DNA of 64,000 nucleotides from Limnoperna fortunei (Eukaryota > Mollusca > Bivalvia > Mytilida > Modiolidae): positions 24,340,452-24,404,451 of the forward strand of contig OX104124.1 of assembly GCA_944474755.1 (NCBI GenBank), written 5' to 3'. Position numbers and translations under genes: made by a program. Below are positions 60,701 through 64,000 of the stretch, one piece after another. The first letter of the stretch is position 1. The number at the start of each line of letters is the position of its first letter. The notes under the pieces are model-generated. The model had not been told where the DNA came from. It did not search any database and saw only the letters and a list, made by a program, of their open reading frames with translations.

Positions 60701-63700
60701 GCTGTTATTGTTATATGTGCAGAAAGGAAGGGTTAAAAAACCAATTAGTACAGAAGAATGTTATTGTGCTGTTATTGTTAGCATTGTTAAATGTGCAAAA
60801 AGGAAGAGTTAAAAACCAATTAGTACAGGAGAATGTTATTGTGCTGTAATTGTTAGCATTGTTAAATGTGCAGAAAGGAAGGGTTAAAAACCAATTAGTA
60901 CAGGAGAATGTTATTGTGTTGTTATTGTTAAATGTGCAGAAAGGAAGGGTTAAAACCAATTAGTACAGGAGAATGTTATTGTGTTGTTATTGTTAAATGT
61001 TCAGAAAGGAAGGGTTAAAAAACCAATTAGTACAGGAGAATGTTATTCTGCAGTTATTGTTAGCATTGTTAAATGTGCAAAAAGGAAGGGTTAAAAAACC
61101 AATTAGTACAGGAGAATGTTATTGTGCTGTTGTTGTTAGCATTGTTAAATGTGCAGAAAGGAAGAGTTAAAAATCCAATAAGTACAGGAGAATGTTATTG
61201 TGCTGTTATTGTTAACATTGTTAAATGTGCAAAAAGGAAGGGTTAAAAAAACAATTAGTACAGGAGAATGTTATTGTGCTGTTATTGTTAGCATTGTTAA
61301 ATGTGCAGAAAGGAAGGGTTAAAAATCCAATCAGTACATTAGAATGTTATTGTGCTGTTATTGTTAGCATTGTTAAATGTGCAGAAAGGAAGGGTTAAAA
61401 AACCAATAAGTACAGGAGAATGTTATTGTGCTGTTATTGTTAGCATTGTCAAATGTGCAGAAAGGAAGGGTTAAAAAAACAATTAGTACAGGAGAATGTT
61501 ATTGGGCTGTAATTGTTAGCATTGTTAAGATGCAAAAAGGAAGAGTTAAATAACCGATAAGTACAGGAGAATGTTATTGTGCTGTAAATGTTAGCAGTGT
61601 TTATTGTGCAGAAAGGAAGGGTTAAAAACCAATAAGTACAGGAGAATGTTATTGTGCTGTTATTGTTAGCATTGTTAAATGTGCAAAAAGGAAGAGTTAA
61701 AAAACCAATAAGTACAGGAGAATGTTATTGTGCTTTTATTGTTATATGTGCAGAAAGGAAGGCTTAAAAAACCAATAAGTACAGAAGAATGTTATTGTGG
61801 TGTTATTGTTAGCATTGTTAAAAGTGCAAAAAGGAAGGGTTAAAAAACCAATAAGTACAGGAGAATGTCATTTTGTTGTTATTGTAAGCATTGTCAAATG
61901 TGCAGAAAGGAAGGGTTAAAAAACAATTATGTTATTGTGCTGTTATTGTTAGCATTGTTAAATGTGCAAAAAGGAAGAGTTAAGAACCAATTAGTACAGG
62001 AGAATGTTATTGTGCTGTAATTGTTAGCATTGTTAAATGGGCAGAAAGGAAGGGTTAAAAACCAATTAGTACAGGAGAATGTTATTGTGTTGTTATTGTT
62101 AAATGTGCAGAAAGGAAGGGTTAAAACCAATTAGTACAGGAGAATGTTATTGTGTTGTTATTGTTAAATGTTCAGAAAGGAAGGGTTAAAAAACCAATTA
62201 GTACAGGAGAATGTTATTCTGCAGTTATTGTTAGCATTGTTAAATGTGCAAAAAGGAAGGGTTAAAAAACCAATTAGTACAGGAGTATGTTATTGTGCTG
62301 TTGTTGTTAGCATTGTTAAATGTGCAGAAAGGAAGAGTTAAAAATCCAATAAGTACAGGAGAATGTTATTGTGCTGTTATTGTTAACATTGTTAAATGTG
62401 CAAAAAGGAAGGGTTAAAAAAAACAATTAGTACAGGAGAATGTTATTGTGCTGTTATTGTTAGCATTGTTAAATGTGCAGAAAGGAAGGGTTAAAAATCC
62501 AATCAGTACATTAGAATGTTATTGTGCTGTTATTGTTAGAATTGTTAAATGTGCAGAAAGGAAGGGTTAAAAAACCAATAAGTACAGGAGAATGTTATTG
62601 TGCTGTTATTGTTAGCATCGTCAAATGTGCAGAAAGGAAGGGTTAAAAAAACAATTAGTACAGGAGAATGTTATTGGGCTCTAATTGTTAGCATTGTTAA
62701 GATGCAAAAAGGAAGAGTTAAATAACCGATAAGTACAGGAGAATGTTATTGTGCTGTAAATGTTAGCAGTGTTTATTGTGCAGAAAGGAAGGGTTAAAAA
62801 CCAATAAGTACAGGAGAATGTTATTGTGCTGTTATTGTTAGCATTGTTAAATGTGCTAAAAGGAAGAGTTAAAAAACCAATAAGTACAGGAGAATGTTAT
62901 TGTGCTTTTATTGTTATATGTGCAGAAAGGAAGGCTTAAAAAACCAATAAGTACAGAAGAATGTTATTGTGGTGTTATTGTTAGCATTGTTAAAAGTGCA
63001 AAAAGGAAGGGTTAAAAAACCAATAAGTACAGGAGAATGGCATTTTGTTGTTATTGTAAGCATTGTCAAATGTGCAGAAAGGAAGGGTTAAAAAACAATT
63101 ATGTTATTGTGCTGTTATTGTTAGCATTGTTAAATGTGCAAAAAGGAAGAGTTAAGAACCAATTAGTACAGGAGAATGTTATTGTGCTGTAATTGTTAGC
63201 ATTGTTAAATGGGCAGAAAGGAAGGGTTAAAAACCAATTAGTACAGGAGAATGTTATTGTGTTGTTATTGTTAAATGTGCAGAAAGGAAGGGTTAAAACC
63301 AATTAGTACAGGAGAATGTTGTTGTGTTGTTATTGTTAAATGTTCAGAAAGGAAGGGTTAAAAAACCAATTAGTACAGGAGAATGTTATTCTGCAGTTAT
63401 TGTTAGCATTGTTAAATGTGCAAAAAGGAAGGGTTAAAAAACCAATTAGTACAGGAGTATGTTATTGTGCTGTTGTTGTTAGCATTGTTAAATGTGCAGA
63501 AAGGAAGAGTTAAAAATCCAATAAGTACAGGAGAATGTTATTGTGCTGTTATTGTTAACATTGTTAAATGTGCAAAAAGGAAGGGTTAAAAAAAACAATT
63601 AGTACAGGAGAATGTTATTGTGCTGTTATTGTTAGCATTGTTAAATGTGCAGAAAGGAAGGGTTAAAAATCCAATCAGTACATTTGAATGTTATTGTGCT

Positions 63701-64000
63701 GTTATTGTTAGAATTGTTAAATGTGCAGAAAGGAAGGGTTAAAAAACCAATAAGTACAGGAGAATGTTATTGTGCTGTTATTGTTAGCATCGTCAAATGT
63801 GCAGAAAGGAAGGGTTAAAAAAACAATTAGTACAGGAGAATGTTATTGGGCTCTAATTGTTAGCATTGTTAAGATGCAAAAAGGAAGAGTTAAATAACCG
63901 ATAAGTACAGGAGAATGTTATTGTGCTGTAAATGTTAGCATTGTTTATTGTGCAGAAAGGAAGGGTTAAAAACCAATAAGTACAGGAGAATGTTATTGTG
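51779..64000 (+). repeat. 26-kb-scale super-repeat, copy B (runs off the window)
   Basis: Second copy of 25665-40317, one 2434-bp HOR shorter and cut by the window edge. It keeps the hybrid monomer of the 1402-bp duplication (near 58340) and three 1172-bp-type units (near 60760, 61930 and 63100). Differences are few: CACTAATAAGATG near 52218, AAACGAATAAG near 53283, an extra CTGCAG at 54182, AAGGTATAAAAACC near 54896 and GGAGAATGGC near 63042. Confidence 0.92.

Larger units (their letters stand above)
1..64000 (+). repeat. Tandem satellite array filling the whole window
   Basis: Every stretch I read is a variant of one monomer in head-to-tail order on the same strand; I found no inverted monomer and no non-repeat interruption. 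Recurrent landmarks in each monomer are TGTGCAGAAAGGAAGGGTTA, a run of A, CCAAT, AGTACAGGAGAATG and TTATTGTGCTGTTATTG. From the monomer lengths the window holds roughly 850-900 units (estimate, not an exact count). The consensus long monomer has about 33% GC, with about 19 G to 6 C on the + strand and no CpG. A 64-kb satellite with nested higher-order repeats is typical of eukaryotic heterochromatin; chromosome position and species cannot be told from this sequence. There are no gene-sized gaps. Confidence 0.98.

Noticed and set aside
1..64000. Transposable element or integrated virus within the array
   Set aside because: I found no break in the monomer series, no terminal inverted or long terminal repeats, no target-site duplication and no transposase, integrase or polymerase-like frame.
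1..64000. CENP-B-box-like motif
   Set aside because: The consensus is CpG-free and I saw no TTCG...CGGG arrangement; the recurrent CpG (ACCGATAAG) does not fit that motif.

Overview
The whole 64-kb window is one uninterrupted tandem satellite array. I see no protein-coding gene, RNA gene, transposon, CRISPR array or unique sequence. The basic unit is a G-rich/C-poor monomer in two length classes, about 75-76 bp (long) and 66-67 bp (short). The short form lacks a 9-bp segment, TTAGCATTG. Every monomer I read is in the same head-to-tail orientation. Size and organisation point to a eukaryotic nuclear satellite (centromeric, pericentromeric, subtelomeric or other heterochromatin). I do not recognise the family or the species, and nothing in the window identifies them.

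The array is hierarchical. Roughly 850-900 monomers fall into recurring sequence types. Examples are CCAATTAG, CCAATAAG and CCAATCAG/CATTAG types, an ACCGATAAG type, a TTCTGCAG type, and a type with an 11-bp deletion reading CAATTATGTT. The types occur in fixed orders as higher-order repeats (HORs). Periods measured from shared landmarks are 491, 674, 1172, 1402, 1935, 2152, 2434, 2787 and 3932 bp. Above these sit near-identical long-range copies: 1-2155 with 15976-18130; about 4045-6600 with 12905-15382; and about 25665-40317 with 51779-64000, offset 26.1 kb then 23.7 kb.

Layout. 1-5150: a block shared with 15976-18130, then two 1935-bp HORs. 5150-7480: mixed monomers with a 491-bp duplication. 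7480-13040: two 2787-bp HORs. 12905-15975: a second copy of 4045-6600 plus a mixed tail. 15976-21230: repeat of the window start and two 2152-bp HORs. 21230-25235: mixed, with a third copy of the start block. 25235-26580: two 674-bp, nine-monomer HORs. 26500-36100: 2434-bp and 1402-bp HORs. 37050-41600: 16-monomer 1172-bp HORs. 41600-42595: mixed. 42595-50460: two 3932-bp HORs in a compositionally distinct domain. 50460-51778: mixed. 51779-64000: second copy of 25.7-40.3 kb, continuing past the window edge.

The apparent small reading frames on both strands are by-products of the monomer: one frame on each strand happens to lack stops, and A-tract length switches the frame. The interest lies in array evolution. 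Chimeric monomers mark unequal-exchange junctions, whole-HOR and single-monomer copy-number changes separate paired copies, variants seem to have moved by conversion, and shared junctions allow relative dating.
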